A DNA stretch of 63,945 nucleotides from Acidobacteriota bacterium (GCA_003225005.1 QIAN01000072.1:1-63945); one strand, 5' to 3'; shown: positions 7,878 to 17,348, numbered from the stretch's first letter. Program-made: numbers and translations. The notes: generated by a model not told the origin, from the sequence alone.

Positions 7878-10385
7878 ATGCCCACGAAAATCGGCCCCTT
7901 CGAAATTCTTAGCGAGCTCGCGAAGTCTTCGACCAGCACGGTCTACAAGGCCAACGACCCTCAAAGCGGACAAACCATCGCATTGAAAGCGATTCAACTC
8001 AGCGCCTTCGGAGAGAAGGCGCGCGATCTCGAAAAGTCGCTGCTCGAAGAAACCGAGGGAAGCAAGGTCCTCAGCAGTTCGCACGTCACTCCCGTCTATG
8101 GCGCGGGCGAAATCGAAGGCAAGTTTTGTGCCGCCATGGAGTACGTCCAGGGCAACAGCATCGCCACCATGCTGGCCCGCAAGGAAGGATTTTCCATCTG
8201 GGACCTGCTCGACATCGGCCGCCAAGTCTGCAGCGGCCTGGATCACGCCCACGGACACAAAATCTTTCACTACAGCCTCGAGCCCTCCAAGATCATGTGC
8301 GGTTGGGACGGCACCGTAAAAATTCTCAGCTTCGGAGTTTCCAGCGTCGGCAACTTTGCTCCCCAAACAACGGACGGGGTCCCCTCTATCCTTTATTACA
8401 TGTCACCGGAGCAGGTTCGCGGTGAAGAAATTACCGCCCCATCGAATCTCTACAGCCTGGGCGCCATGTTTTATGAAATGGTGACTGATCGCAAAGCGTT
8501 TTCGGGCGCGACTGTCGACGCGGTGTGCCAGAGCATCTTGGAGACCATTCCCGACCTGCCGATACAGCTCAACCCAAAGATCCATCCCTGGCTCAGCGAT
8601 CTGATCATGAAGGCCCTGGCCAAGGATCCCGCTCAGCGTTACGCAAACGGAAGGGCATTGCTCGAAGATCTGGAAAAGTGCAAAGACTCTCGCTCGCAAA
8701 CCGCTGCCAAGCCCGCCGCACCTGCCAAAACCGTTGTTATTCCCGACAAAGTAAAGGCGGCAGCCGCGTCAAGATTTGTGGCGGGATCTCAACCAAAGCC
8801 CGCCGCGGCAGCCCCCGCTCGTCCGGTGGCGACTTCAGGCGTAAAACCGGCTACAGCGGGAGCGAATGCGCCACCTGCGCAGGCGATATCCGCGATTGCC
8901 AAGCCGGAATCCGGGCAAACTCCGAAAGCGGCCGCTGCAGGAGCTGGAGCTGACACGCCGGCGTTGCCTGCTCCAAAACAATCCCAGCTCGACGCCTCGA
9001 GCGCATTCAATGCATCCTCTGTCAATGCGACGATCGATGCGGCCGCCCCGCAGAAAGCGCCTATTTCCCCGGCCGTGGCCGACGAGCCGTCGATTGAAAC
9101 GTTCGAGATGCAAGCCCCGAACGTTGCTTTCGATCCTTTAATGGCGGAGGGCGGACCGCCTCGCGCCGCGAGTGCCAGCTTCTCGGAAATTGATGAAATG
9201 CCTCCGCTAAAAGAAGTTTATATGGCGCCCCCGCCTCCCCCGGTGCAGCCGGAAATTTCGCTCGATCCAGTCACGCTCCGCGGAGGGTCGCCCGAGAAGC
9301 CTAAGGCTCAGCCGCGCGAAGTCGCCCACAAGGCGCTTAAAGAGATTAAGGGCGTTCCTCCTCGCCTGCTCGGCTATTCGATCACGGGTGCGATTGCGCT
9401 TATCCTGCTCGTCGGCTTGGCGATAGCCCTCTACATTCATTTCCAAAACGCGGACGACGATAACGGAGCGGCACAGTCCCCATCGTCGGCCATCGCCTCC
9501 CAAACTTCGGCGAAAAAGTCAAAGCTGCAGAATCAACCAGCTCAACCAGCCGCTGAAACCGACGCAACTCAGCCGGCAAGCCAGTCCGTCGAGGACAACT
9601 CAGCCGCCCCGGCAGCTGCGCCAGCCAGGGGTCGCACCCCCAGGAAAAAAGCCGCCGTCGCACCCGTGGTTGTCCCCGGACGTGTGGCCGTAGATTCCAC
9701 TCCGCAGGGCGCGCAGGTACAGATCGACGGCAAAAGCGATCCCGCCTGGGTTACGCCTTACACGACGGCGGGGCTTGCTCCCGGCCAGCACACAGTTGCA
9801 GTGGCGAAATCTGGCTACATCACCGACACGCGCACCATCGACGTCGCTTCCGGCAACAAGGCTCTAGTCGCCATCCGTCTCACGCCGTTGATGGCGACAC
9901 TTTCCGTCAGCAGCAGTCCGGTGGGCGCCAACGTTTATGTGGACAGCAAAGACAGCGGCAAAGTGACTCCCGCGCAGTTGTCGCTCGACAAGGGAGCTCA
10001 CACCATCCTGCTGCGCAAAGCCGGATACCTCGACGAAACCGCATCCTCGCAACTGGTGCAGGGAGAAATTGCCCGAGTCTCGTCCGCACTGCGTCCGCTC
10101 GGCAATGCCGATGACATCAGAACCACCGGCAAACTCAAGAAGATGTTCGGCGGCAAAGGTGGCGATGCGGGGATGGGAACCGTCAGCGTCAAAACCCAGC
10201 CCAAAGGCGCGCAGGTCGCAGTCAATCAACACCTGCTCGAGAAAACTACTCCAGTCGAGTTCCTGCTCGATCCCGGCAACTACATCATCGACATCACCCT
10301 AAGCGGCTACGCTCCCATCCACAAAGTCATCACAGTAGACAGGAGCGACAAAGTCGCAGTGGATGACTCCCTGCAACGCGAGTAA
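7878..10385 (+). CDS. Serine/threonine kinase-fold pseudokinase with membrane helix and three PEGA repeats
   Basis: An 835-residue protein. Residues about 7-265 follow the Hanks-type kinase fold: IALK keeps the ATP-site Lys (K37), and MSPEQVRG and SNLYSLGAMFYEM match the activation-segment end and helix F. However, the glycine-rich loop is LAKSSTSTVYKA, HRD is H131-Y132-S133, the catalytic-loop Lys and Asn positions are E135 and K138, and DFG is S151-F152-G153. All residues needed for phosphotransfer and metal binding are lost. A long Ala/Pro-rich linker follows (about 270-480), then one membrane helix (about 495-518), then an external part with three PEGA repeats (about residues 595-665, 665-735 and 765-835; motifs STPQGAQVQIDG, SSPVGANVYVD and TQPKGAQVAVN). 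It probably works as a sensing or scaffold protein linking the envelope to the cytoplasm. Start ATG with AGGAAG just upstream. Confidence 0.88.
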   Translation: MPTKIGPFEILSELAKSSTSTVYKANDPQSGQTIALKAIQLSAFGEKARDLEKSLLEETEGSKVLSSSHVTPVYGAGEIEGKFCAAMEYVQGNSIATMLARKEGFSIWDLLDIGRQVCSGLDHAHGHKIFHYSLEPSKIMCGWDGTVKILSFGVSSVGNFAPQTTDGVPSILYYMSPEQVRGEEITAPSNLYSLGAMFYEMVTDRKAFSGATVDAVCQSILETIPDLPIQLNPKIHPWLSDLIMKALAKDPAQRYANGRALLEDLEKCKDSRSQTAAKPAAPAKTVVIPDKVKAAAASRFVAGSQPKPAAAAPARPVATSGVKPATAGANAPPAQAISAIAKPESGQTPKAAAAGAGADTPALPAPKQSQLDASSAFNASSVNATIDAAAPQKAPISPAVADEPSIETFEMQAPNVAFDPLMAEGGPPRAASASFSEIDEMPPLKEVYMAPPPPPVQPEISLDPVTLRGGSPEKPKAQPREVAHKALKEIKGVPPRLLGYSITGAIALILLVGLAIALYIHFQNADDDNGAAQSPSSAIASQTSAKKSKLQNQPAQPAAETDATQPASQSVEDNSAAPAAAPARGRTPRKKAAVAPVVVPGRVAVDSTPQGAQVQIDGKSDPAWVTPYTTAGLAPGQHTVAVAKSGYITDTRTIDVASGNKALVAIRLTPLMATLSVSSSPVGANVYVDSKDSGKVTPAQLSLDKGAHTILLRKAGYLDETASSQLVQGEIARVSSALRPLGNADDIRTTGKLKKMFGGKGGDAGMGTVSVKTQPKGAQVAVNQHLLEKTTPVEFLLDPGNYIIDITLSGYAPIHKVITVDRSDKVAVDDSLQRE

Positions 10386-10431
10386 GCGGGATTAGTTCGC
10401 GTTTGGATCTTTGACCTCTGTTCTTGGCCTT

Positions 10432-10451
10432 AGCGGACAGCAGTGTCCGCT
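10432..10451. repeat. Palindromic repeat GCGGACA-N4-TGTCCGC, copy 1
   Basis: AGCGGACA GCAG TGTCCGCT: an 8-bp perfect stem with a 4-base loop, 47 bases after the pseudokinase stop. Two more copies with the same arms and different loops lie at 43753-43770 and 44727-44744, all intergenic. Confidence 0.75.
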
Positions 10452-11027
10452 CCAAAAGGGCATTTTTGCGTTCCACCTCGGGAATACTTCTGCTAATCCT
10501 TGAATGGCCCCCTCCCCTTTGACGAGAAGGACTTCAGCGCGGAAGGCTCGCCTCGAGGCGTGGCGGCCGTGAGAGACCGCATCCGGTCACGCCGAGAAAT
10601 GCGGCTGGAGCCGCGCCGACGGTTAAGGTTGCTGCGCCGGCGCTGACGCTGGCGGCGCCTGTGGCAACTGCACAACCGGCGTCACATGTCGCAGTTGCCG
10701 CAGCGGCTTCTCCTGCGACTGCATCATCCGCAACTCCGGCATCCGCAGCGTCTCACGCGGGAACTCCGGAATCCGCGACGCAGCCCGAAGCGTCCGCCAG
10801 GAACAGTCAGCCCGAACGAAGTAAGTGCGGACAAAAGCAATCTCCGCAAAGTGAGTCAGGACCCAGTGAAGCGAGCCGGCGCGGGACATATAGACATGAA
10901 TGATGTCCTCGTTAAGATTCGCAAGATCGTCCGCGAAGGTTTCAACCTCCCCGGAAGCTGGTGCTGTTCGCAATGCTTTCGGGAGGGTCATGGATGGTTT
11001 GGCAAGCGCTCGAATGGTTTTGGGTCG

Positions 11028-11047
11028 GGCACGGTTTCAGCCGTGCC
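11028..11047. repeat. REP-like hairpin GGCACGG-TTTCAG-CCGTGCC
   Basis: A perfect 7-bp stem and 6-base loop, followed 22 bases later by GGGCTTTTAGCCC (11070-11082). Both match the loose pattern of a GC arm around T(T/A)(C/A)AGCC found elsewhere in this window (422-433, 17294-17307, 17330-17348, 19331-19346). It lies after the stop of neither gene in an obvious terminator position; no T-run. Confidence 0.55.
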
Positions 11048-11230
11048 GTTATCGGGCCGATAAGAATGCGGGCTTTTAGCCCTGAGGGACGGTTCTCTTT
11101 CTACCTAGCAGCAGAAATAGAATAGCCCCGGTGGTCGGTCGGGGCTTGGAACTTAGGTACTGAACGCCGCCTGCGAGGCAACTCCAGAATAACTCCGCCA
11201 GCGCCGTTGCCAAGAGATCTTGCGGCTATC

Positions 11231-13054
11231 CTACTTGGGCAGCTTGAAGTTGACTGTGATCTCTGTCTGAATTTCGACGGGCTCGCCGTTGAGGAGATAA
11301 GGTTTGTACTTCCACTGAAGGACGGCTTCCTTGGCCGCGCGAGCGAGCACGGTATCACCGGTTAGTGTTTTCACGGTGACAATGTTTCCGCTCTTGCCGA
11401 TCGTAGCCTGGAGTTCAACCGCTCCCTCGACGTGCATGCGACGAGCGTTGGCAGGATAGACAGGTTGAACTTTCTGGATCAGTAGTCCGTGCGAGACTCC
11501 TTGAGAAATGTTCAAGGTCTGGAGCACGGGCTTGGGCACGTTGCCGCCATTGCCGAGAATGTTGGGAAGCGATCCGCCAGAAGTAGTAGTTGGCGAAATT
11601 TCGACCGGGCCGGGAGCGGGCACGTCGGCTACCGGCTTGCTTAGTTTCGCTCCGGATGCCGAATTGCGCACCACGATCGGGGCGTCCGCGGGCTTAGCCG
11701 TTGCCGCAGATTCGATGTCAGGTGACGACGTCAGAGCCGAAGACTTGGGCGACTTGCTCGCCGACGTTTTATTGCCGGAGGATTTGCTGTCGGAGGATTT
11801 GTTGTCGAAGTTTGCATAGTCGAAAGCATCCCTCTCGAAAGACTTCGGCTTGCTCTCCGCTGCTGAAGCCTTGGATTGCGGAGTTGTCGCGTTTGGAGCA
11901 GAAGTTGGTGTGGATTCGGTCATGCTGCCTTGAGCTTTGGAAGCAGCAGGCTCAAGGTGTGATGCTGGCTCGACCGCCGCCGCTGGTTGTTTGGCTTCTC
12001 CGAGTGAGAGGTCGGAATTTTTATGGAACTGTGTCCACGCATAGTAACTTCCGACAGCGGCTACAAAGAGGACTGCAACTGCCGCAAATATTTTCTTGCT
12101 CCCACCGCTACTCGTTTCCGCACTCGCGGTGAGGTCGCCAAATGTGAACAATGGCGCAGGCGGATGAGCCGCAATGTCGGCCAGAGGATTATCGGACAAA
12201 AGAGGATTTTGCCCGGAGTGAATCTCCCGACCAAACGCTACTCTAGTTGGCGTGGGAGCGCTGGCAGCATCATCCTGACGCTCGCGCGCGGGCGCACTCG
12301 CGGTGGCTGATGAGGAAGAATATGGGCGCGAAGCGGATGACGCCGGCGGATTTGCAGACAGCATGATCGTGCCGGGTGCCGGCTTTGACGGCTTGGCTTC
12401 AGCCGGTGCCGGGGTCGCGGCTTTCTTCGCCGCAGTTGCTGCCGGCAGAGCCGCGTTGAAAACGGGAGACTGCGTAAAGCTTTCTGAGTCGTCACCCAGC
12501 ACGTCGTTATCTGGGTCAACGGTGTCGCTTTTTGCGGTTGCCGAGAAAGAATTTGTGGAGATGGAAGCCTGACCCTGAGGCCGGGCGGGCGCGCTGGAAG
12601 CTGGAACTATCACGGGCGCTGTTGGCGCCATCGGACGCTGTATATCAATGCGAGGTGCCGCCTGGGACGCGGGTTTCACCGCTTCGCCCTTGCGCAGAAG
12701 TCCGCGGGCGACACGCAGCGTGCCTTTCGCTTGTTCAACATTAATGGGCTTGGTCAAAACCAGGTTTGCGCCAATGCGAAATGCCTTGGCCACTCCGGCC
12801 TGCCCCTCGACGACGGCGACCGCAAGCGACGACTGATTCGAGGCTGAGGCATGGGCACTTTTGAAGAGTAACGTGGCGTTCTGCTCGTTATCGCAGTCCA
12901 CCACGATGGCGTCGAAGTGCTGGGACATCAACTTCTTGACGGCAACAAAGGGTTCGGTGCAGGGCTCAACGGCGAAGTCCAGCTCGCTGAGAATCTGCGT
13001 AACCGTACGCGCAGTTTTTTCCTGGGGACAGAAGAGGAGTGCTTGGTAACCCAT
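11231..13054 (-). CDS. TonB-like energy transducer with degenerate N-terminal receiver domain
   Basis: A 607-residue protein with an unusual order. Residues 1-about 115 have a response-regulator receiver fold: the phospho-acceptor Asp (D53 in IVVDCDN) and the conserved Lys (K102 in LTKPI) are kept, but the acidic pocket near residues 9-12 is CPQE instead of the usual pair of acids. A long Ala/Pro/Ser-rich stretch follows, with one membrane helix (IFAAVAVLFVAAVGSYYAW, about residues 325-343) and a second low-complexity region. The last 80 residues are a TonB C-terminal domain (YPANARRMHVEGAVELQATI, QWKYKPYLLNGEPVEIQT). Family members transmit energy from ExbBD to outer-membrane receptors; many short versions in Acidobacteria may have other roles. 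No exbB or exbD is nearby. Convergent with the pseudokinase gene. Confidence 0.82.
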   Translation of the reverse strand: MGYQALLFCPQEKTARTVTQILSELDFAVEPCTEPFVAVKKLMSQHFDAIVVDCDNEQNATLLFKSAHASASNQSSLAVAVVEGQAGVAKAFRIGANLVLTKPINVEQAKGTLRVARGLLRKGEAVKPASQAAPRIDIQRPMAPTAPVIVPASSAPARPQGQASISTNSFSATAKSDTVDPDNDVLGDDSESFTQSPVFNAALPAATAAKKAATPAPAEAKPSKPAPGTIMLSANPPASSASRPYSSSSATASAPARERQDDAASAPTPTRVAFGREIHSGQNPLLSDNPLADIAAHPPAPLFTFGDLTASAETSSGGSKKIFAAVAVLFVAAVGSYYAWTQFHKNSDLSLGEAKQPAAAVEPASHLEPAASKAQGSMTESTPTSAPNATTPQSKASAAESKPKSFERDAFDYANFDNKSSDSKSSGNKTSASKSPKSSALTSSPDIESAATAKPADAPIVVRNSASGAKLSKPVADVPAPGPVEISPTTTSGGSLPNILGNGGNVPKPVLQTLNISQGVSHGLLIQKVQPVYPANARRMHVEGAVELQATIGKSGNIVTVKTLTGDTVLARAAKEAVLQWKYKPYLLNGEPVEIQTEITVNFKLPK

Positions 13055-13213
13055 ATAAAGCTCATCCTAGGTACGCATATAAGAACCATCAAGTTACTGT
13101 GGTAATTCGACGAAAGTTTGTCCTACTGTTTTCAAATACTTGGAGCTTGTATGCGGTATCGGTAGTGAGATTTCCGGTGTCGAGTTCGTGGAAACTTCGG
13201 CTCTGCCGCGATC

Positions 13214-13867
13214 ATGACCGCTGGCCAGATACAATGGCGGTCCATGCGGGTGCCGCTGTGGCTAAGGTTGCTCTGGACCGCGTGGGTCATTGCCTGGGCG
13301 CCCTTCTACTTGCGGCAGTATGGACTGCAGAATTTTCTCTTCTTCTGCGACCTGGGGAATTTTTTTATCGCAGTGGGTCTGTGGATGGAGAGTCCGCTCA
13401 TCGTGTCCTGGCAGGCGACCGGCTTGTTGCTATTTCAATCTCTCTACACCATCGACTTAGCAGGGGCCTTGATCACCGGCAGGCACATCATTGGCGGCAC
13501 GGAATATATGGTCGATCCCGGCATTCCGCTGCTGGTGCGGCTGCTGAGTTTGTTTCACGTCGTGATGCCTCCACTTTTATTGTGGGCGATTTGGCGACTG
13601 GGATACAATCCGCACGGATGGAAGCTTCAGACGCTGACCACGTGGATCGTGGTTCCGATCAACTATTGCTGGCGGCCTGAGCTCGATATTAACTGGGCTC
13701 GCGGTCCATTTTTTCGGGAACAGCACGTTGTTCCTGGGCCGATTTACTTGCTGGCATATTTGATTCTCGTTCCCGCCGTAGTTTACTTTCCCACACATGT
13801 TTTTCTGGCATGGTTGGCGCACAAATGGAACTCGCCCAATCAGCGCTTCGGTCCTGAATCGTGCTGA
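13214..13867 (+). CDS. Hypothetical polytopic membrane protein
   Basis: A 217-residue hydrophobic protein with about six membrane segments (for example WLRLLWTAWVIAWAPFYL and IYLLAYLILVPAVVYFPTHVF). It carries conserved-looking polar residues in the membrane (HVVMPP, PINYCWRPELDINW). The start is ATG-13214; ATG-13244 is a close alternative and neither has a strong Shine-Dalgarno sequence. Its 3' end overlaps the convergent MscS gene by 28 bases. I recognise no named family. Confidence 0.7.
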   Translation: MTAGQIQWRSMRVPLWLRLLWTAWVIAWAPFYLRQYGLQNFLFFCDLGNFFIAVGLWMESPLIVSWQATGLLLFQSLYTIDLAGALITGRHIIGGTEYMVDPGIPLLVRLLSLFHVVMPPLLLWAIWRLGYNPHGWKLQTLTTWIVVPINYCWRPELDINWARGPFFREQHVVPGPIYLLAYLILVPAVVYFPTHVFLAWLAHKWNSPNQRFGPESC

Positions 13868-15624
13868 TCGTTTCGTAAAACCGACTCCGACTGCGGGTAG
13901 TCGATCGATCCGCGCAGCGAGGAAATGTGTTCCGTTGAGAAATCGGGGAAGGGCAACTGCTTCCCATCACGCAATTCTGCGATCTTCTGCACTGCCTTAT
14001 CGGCTTTTTCCGTCTCCACTCCGGAATCGCGCCCGACATACAGCGTTTGTGACGGACGAGCTAGATCGGTTCCGGATTCCTCAACAAGATCAATCATCCG
14101 CAGCAACAAATCTTCTCTCACCGCGGCAAATTCGTTGAAGTCCTGGGTGAGGATGTAACAGAATACTTCCACGGTGTGCGATCCCGACGTGATATCAACC
14201 AGCCGAACCCGCACGCTTTTTGTGTCCACCTTTGCGTGGCTGTATAACAGGCGGCGAATCTCCGCGAGCACGAAGCGCAAGTGGTCTGCCTTTGTTTCCA
14301 GCCGCAAGCCCAGGTTCGTCTTAAACAGGATCTGGTCGCGGCGGCTTAAGTTCTCTACGTTGATGGTTGCAACCGTTCCGTTGGGAATCGCCAGCAAGGT
14401 TCGCTCTTCCGTCCGAACGCGGGTCGAACGCAAGCCGATATCCTCTACCGTGCCAGCGCGGTCGCCGAAGCGGCAGACGTCGCCCACGCGAATCACTTCG
14501 TCGCCGAGCACGGAGACGCCACCGAATAAATTCTCGATTGTCTTTTGCGCGCCGAAGCCGACGGCCAAGCCTCCGATTCCGAGGCCGGCCAGCGCGGTCG
14601 TCATGTTGAATCCCAGAGTGCCGAGCACGAAAAACGCTGCTGCGACAAACACACCTGCTTTGGCGACCCGCTCTCCCAGCTGAAGGAGTGATCCGGTGCC
14701 GCCTCGCCCATGAGCCAGGGCGCGGTTGCGCACATTCCGCAGAAACCACTGAATCCCCCGCCATAGAATCCAATTGGTGCTGATGATTAGAGCGACGGAA
14801 TTAACCTGGGCGTAGTAGTGCCGTTGCAGCAGTGGCATACCCAGATAACTTGCAAGAACCTTATGGGCAACCGTGGCCGCAAAGAGCCAGGCAGGACCGA
14901 AGGCTAGCCGCCACTTGGCCACTTCCGGCTTGCCCCGACGTTGCCCCCACCATCGCACAGGGAAGTCGATTATCAGCAGGAAAAGGCCGCCGATCGCCGC
15001 CGCTACTGGAATTGCGATGAGCAGCGCCAGCCATTGCCATACTGGCATTCCCGCGAATTGGTGTTTGACGAGAAATTTTGGAAGGCGATTCTCGACCTGA
15101 CGGGCCTCGACTTGATCGTAAAGTTCGGGGATCTTGGTCAGCGTGTCCGAGGAGATCAGCCAGATTTTCCCAGCCTTCGGGTCCGACACACGAACCAACT
15201 CCAAGTCGGTTTCGATATCGCCCGAGGACATGATTCCCAATTTTTGACGGTCCGGAGGAACACCTTCCTGCGGAGTGCCTTCGGGTTGCGTACTCACATC
15301 TTTGAGGCTGCCGGCAAGAGCTCGGTCCATAACGACTTTAAGCTTGGCCGCGAGCTGTTCGCCTTCGGTCTGTCTGCGGGCTGGACTTAGTTGCAAGTAC
15401 TGGGCCGCCATACTGTAGTTGCCCGACTGTGCCGCTTGCAGAAATCCGAAGACCGTTCCAGCGGGCGTGCCGCGCCCTAAAGGATCAGCAAAAGTGTGGG
15501 TGGAAGAGTTCGCTGGCGCCGACGGCCGCGGTAGGATCTGGTCTAACGCGCCTTGCGCATGCATTGACGGGAATGCAATAAGCAGAAGCACCGGCAGGCC
15601 AACTTTTTTGCTAAAGGAGGACAT
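13840..15624 (-). CDS. Mechanosensitive ion channel, MscS family
   Basis: A 594-residue protein. It begins with a signal peptide (LPVLLLIAFPSMHAQG), then a periplasmic domain of about 180 residues, several membrane helices (about residues 200-370) and the MscS core: the pore helix region ALAGLGIGGLAVGFGAQKTIENLFGG, rich in Gly/Ala, and the beta domain VGDVCRFGDRAGTVEDIGLRSTRVRT with IPNGTVATINVENLSRRD. MscS channels release solutes on hypo-osmotic shock; the long N-terminus places this in the larger multi-domain group rather than short E. coli MscS. The ATG at 15624 has GGGGAG six bases upstream. Single gene by context. Confidence 0.92.
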   Translation of the reverse strand: MSSFSKKVGLPVLLLIAFPSMHAQGALDQILPRPSAPANSSTHTFADPLGRGTPAGTVFGFLQAAQSGNYSMAAQYLQLSPARRQTEGEQLAAKLKVVMDRALAGSLKDVSTQPEGTPQEGVPPDRQKLGIMSSGDIETDLELVRVSDPKAGKIWLISSDTLTKIPELYDQVEARQVENRLPKFLVKHQFAGMPVWQWLALLIAIPVAAAIGGLFLLIIDFPVRWWGQRRGKPEVAKWRLAFGPAWLFAATVAHKVLASYLGMPLLQRHYYAQVNSVALIISTNWILWRGIQWFLRNVRNRALAHGRGGTGSLLQLGERVAKAGVFVAAAFFVLGTLGFNMTTALAGLGIGGLAVGFGAQKTIENLFGGVSVLGDEVIRVGDVCRFGDRAGTVEDIGLRSTRVRTEERTLLAIPNGTVATINVENLSRRDQILFKTNLGLRLETKADHLRFVLAEIRRLLYSHAKVDTKSVRVRLVDITSGSHTVEVFCYILTQDFNEFAAVREDLLLRMIDLVEESGTDLARPSQTLYVGRDSGVETEKADKAVQKIAELRDGKQLPFPDFSTEHISSLRGSIDYPQSESVLRNDQHDSGPKR

Positions 15625-15831
15625 GGTTTTCTCCCCGCCCGGTTTTGCGCTGCAGGCGCAGACTTGAAAATTGGGCGCGTTACCCGATTACACTTTATTG
15701 TAACGGCACAGAAAGTGAAATCCGGCAACCCACTTAGGGCAAAAGCAAAAACCTTAAATCGCTGAAAGGCAGAGAAAGGCCGCAGAGTTCGCGGAGGATC
15801 CCGGCAGCGTCTAGAGACAGACGGTTCTCGA

Positions 15832-17256
15832 TCAGCTTCGTTTCGGCCGGTACACGTGTGTGCTGGTGCCAAACCATACCTCCGCCGATTCCATGAGCGT
15901 TTCCGAAAGCGTGGGGTGCGGATGGATGGTCAAGGCGACGTCCCGGGCGAGTGCTCCCATCTCCATGGCGAGGACACCTTCGGCGATCAGTTCTCCGGCT
16001 CCGGCTCCGACGATGCCTACCCCAAGTACGCGCTCACTTTTGGGATCGATGAGCAGCTTGGTCATTCCGTCCGGGCGGTCAAGCGTGACGGCGCGGCCGG
16101 AAGCCGCCCAAGGAAATTTGGCTACTTTGATTTCGCGATTCTCTTTTTGCGCCTGTGTTTCGGTCAAACCGCACCAGGCAACTTCGGGATCGGTAAATAC
16201 GACTGCGGGAATGGCGTTGGGTTCGAAGGCGACTTTGTGTCCGGCAATGGCCTCGACCGCGGTGCGGCCCTGATGCGAAGCTTTGTGCGCCAGCATGGGC
16301 TCACCCACGACGTCGCCGATGGCATAGATGGAAGGATCGGAGGTCTGCAGTTGCGGATTCACCTGGATGAAGCCCTTGGTCCCGACCTGTACTTGAGTTT
16401 TTTCCAGGCCGGGAATTTCTGAGTTCGGTTTGCGTCCGACGGAAACCAGCACGCGGTCGAAAACTCTTTCTCGTTCCTTGACGTCGGCTCCTTCGAAGGT
16501 CGCGTGGATTCCGTTGCTTTCACCTTTCACGGAGGCCACGGTTGTGTTGAGGAGAATCGCTTCGAACAGCTTATCGAGACGCTTGTGCAGCGGAAGCACC
16601 AGGTCGCGATCCGCGCCGGGAAGCAATCCGGGCAGCATTTCCACTACTGTAACTCGCGTGCCGAGCGCGGCGTAGACGGATCCTAGTTCGAGACCGATGT
16701 ATCCGCCGCCCACCACCAGCAGGCTGCCGGGGACATCTTCCAAATTCAGAGCGCCGGCGGAATCCATCATGCGGGGCGAATCGAGCTTGAGACTGGGAAC
16801 AATCGCAGGACGCGAGCCGGTAGCGAGAATGATGCGATCGAAGCTGACGGTTTGGTCCGCACCGTCTGCTTTGGATATGCGCAACGTGTTCGAGTTTTCA
16901 AACCCCGCCCGGCCCTGGATGTACTGCACCGACCGCTGCTTGGAAAGCTGGCCGAGTCCGCCCGTGAGCTTTTTGACCACGTTTTCTTTCCACGAACGTA
17001 ATCTCGCCAAGTCGATCTTCGGTTCGGCGAAGTCGATTCCCCAATCCTTGGCTTGCTCCGACTCTTCGATCAGCTTGGCAACGTGGAGAAGGGCCTTCGA
17101 GGGAATGCAGCCGCGATACAAGCACACTCCGCCCGGATTTGTTTCGGGGTCGATCAGCGTAACCTTCATGCCCAGGTCGGCGGCGAGGAATGCGGCGGCG
17201 TAGCCTCCGGGGCCGCCGCCTACGACTGCGATGTGTAAGTTTGGAGTGTCGGTCAT
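15832..17256 (-). CDS. lpdA: Dihydrolipoyl dehydrogenase (E3)
   Basis: A 474-residue flavoprotein that reoxidises dihydrolipoyl groups with NAD+. It shows the FAD-binding GGGPGGYAAA motif near residue 13, the redox disulphide GGVCLYRGCIPSK, the NAD-binding VGGGYIGLELGSV, the second FAD motif (YAIGDV) and the C-terminal active-site HPHPTLSE. Full length and intact. I start at ATG-17256 (MTDTPNL), not at the longer frame to 17289. It follows aceF by 201 bases on the same strand, so it serves the pyruvate dehydrogenase complex and possibly others. The gap carries two GC hairpins. Confidence 0.96.
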   Translation of the reverse strand: MTDTPNLHIAVVGGGPGGYAAAFLAADLGMKVTLIDPETNPGGVCLYRGCIPSKALLHVAKLIEESEQAKDWGIDFAEPKIDLARLRSWKENVVKKLTGGLGQLSKQRSVQYIQGRAGFENSNTLRISKADGADQTVSFDRIILATGSRPAIVPSLKLDSPRMMDSAGALNLEDVPGSLLVVGGGYIGLELGSVYAALGTRVTVVEMLPGLLPGADRDLVLPLHKRLDKLFEAILLNTTVASVKGESNGIHATFEGADVKERERVFDRVLVSVGRKPNSEIPGLEKTQVQVGTKGFIQVNPQLQTSDPSIYAIGDVVGEPMLAHKASHQGRTAVEAIAGHKVAFEPNAIPAVVFTDPEVAWCGLTETQAQKENREIKVAKFPWAASGRAVTLDRPDGMTKLLIDPKSERVLGVGIVGAGAGELIAEGVLAMEMGALARDVALTIHPHPTLSETLMESAEVWFGTSTHVYRPKRS

Positions 17257-17293
17257 TTGGAATTGGGTCTTGGACGCCCGCGGTGACACCTCA

Positions 17294-17307
17294 GCGGCTA
17301 AAGCCGC
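17294..17307. repeat. REP-like hairpin GCGGCTAAAGCCGC
   Basis: A 5-bp GC stem around TAAA, in the aceF-lpdA gap. A second hairpin, GCGCGGCTGGAAGCCGCGC, lies at 17330-17348 with the same GGCT..AGCC core. Two in tandem in one intergenic space is typical of REP-like arrays. Confidence 0.6.
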
Positions 17308-17329
17308 GGTTGACGGATGGCTACGTATG

Positions 17330-17348
17330 GCGCGGCTGGAAGCCGCGC
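17330..17348. repeat. REP-like hairpin GCGCGGCT-GGA-AGCCGCGC
   Basis: A perfect 8-bp stem with a 3-base loop, 22 bases from the preceding hairpin. It could reduce expression of lpdA relative to aceE/aceF or protect the mRNA 3' end; this is inference. Confidence 0.6.

Larger units (their letters stand above)
10386..11230. other. Gene-poor stretch with hairpin repeats, 0.85 kb
   Basis: Lies between the convergent pseudokinase and TonB-like genes. It holds the palindromes at 10432-10451, 11028-11047 and 11070-11082. Open frames (plus strand 10686-11063, minus strand 10623-10991) lack a Shine-Dalgarno sequence and known motifs. The region 10660-10800 is an imperfect run of GCATCCGC/CTCCGGCA-like words. 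I see no gene I can support. Confidence 0.45.

Noticed and set aside
10623-10991. Minus-strand frame of 122 codons between the pseudokinase and TonB-like genes
   Set aside because: No ribosome site, no recognisable motif, and it runs through a low-complexity stretch; considered as a transposase (RAYT) relic but none of that family's His or Tyr motifs are present.
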